Shown: one piece after another, positions 14,804 to 15,000 of the stretch | Layout of the letters: the number at the start of each line of letters is the position of its first letter | How positions within the stretch are numbered: position 1 is the first letter of the stretch | Translations under genes and position numbers: made by a program | The notes under the pieces: generated by a model | Told to the model about the DNA's origin: nothing | The model's database searches: none | The model's input: the letters and a program-made list of their open reading frames with translations, nothing else | Assembly: GCF_000188695.1 (NCBI RefSeq) | Contig: NW_004754896.1 | Location: 204,361 to 219,360 of the forward strand | Origin: Salpingoeca rosetta | Lineage: Eukaryota > Opisthokonta > Choanoflagellata > Craspedida > Salpingoecidae | DNA length: 15,000 bases | Direction: 5' to 3'

Positions 14804-15000
14804 GTGTGACGCGTGTGTGCATGTTTTCTGTGTGTGTAAGGGTGTGTGTGTGTATGTTCTGTGTGTGTGTATGTGTGTGTGCGTGCGTGTGTGTGTGTGT
14901 GTGTGTACAGCGTGCAGTTACACTGTATCTTTCGATGGTATCACTTTATCACCACCTCTTCATTCTCATCAACCGCCACCACCACCACCACCAACCGCCA
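14804..15000. other. Start of kinesin intron 4, to the window edge
   Basis: This TG-rich sequence (about 14812-14908) is followed by C/A-rich sequence ending in CAC triplets. No exon is visible before the edge. It is consistent with an intron similar in size to its neighbours. Confidence 0.6.

Overview
The window is nuclear DNA from an intron-dense eukaryote. Five protein-coding genes can be read. Four of them are split by short GT-AG introns (about 150-330 bp where both ends are visible), and the exons keep reading frame across every join I tested. Introns and spacers are packed with (CA)n/(TG)n, (CAA)n and (CAC)n microsatellites, while exons are GC-rich at third positions. A PTEN with a metazoan-like tail, a bacterial-type secreted protease and CA-rich introns would suit a choanoflagellate-type unicellular holozoan such as Salpingoeca. 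That assignment is inference, not something the sequence proves.

Layout, left to right. (1) Minus strand, 112-737: the first three coding exons of an Aha1/AHSA1-type Hsp90 co-chaperone, running off the left edge. (2) 738-1481: a head-to-head spacer, probably a shared promoter. (3) Plus strand, 1482-5690: a complete 13-exon PTEN phosphatase of 415 residues; residues 1-171 align to human PTEN as I recall it without a visible gap, and the acidic Ser/Thr tail ends in a PDZ ligand. (4) 5691-6800: spacer ending in a CAA-repeat tract of about 275 bp that is probably the 5' leader of the next gene. (5) Plus strand, 6801-9089: a single-exon Rnl2/Rnl5-like RNA ligase with a probable OB-fold N-terminal domain and three low-complexity insertions inside its catalytic domain. 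(6) Plus strand, 9636-12954: a five-exon secreted zinc metallopeptidase of bacterial type with three C-terminal PPC-like domains. (7) Plus strand, from 13684 (possibly 13241) past the right edge: the start of a kinesin motor gene, read as far as the P-loop.

The genes do not form an obvious pathway: a chaperone cofactor, a phosphoinositide phosphatase, an RNA repair enzyme, an extracellular protease and a motor. The most notable points are the domain make-up of the ligase and its repeat-encoded loops, the CAA leader, the bacterial-type protease whose small exons surround its zinc site, and a PTEN that keeps the regulatory tail. I saw no tRNA, rRNA, CRISPR array or transposon, and no AATAAA polyadenylation signal by eye.
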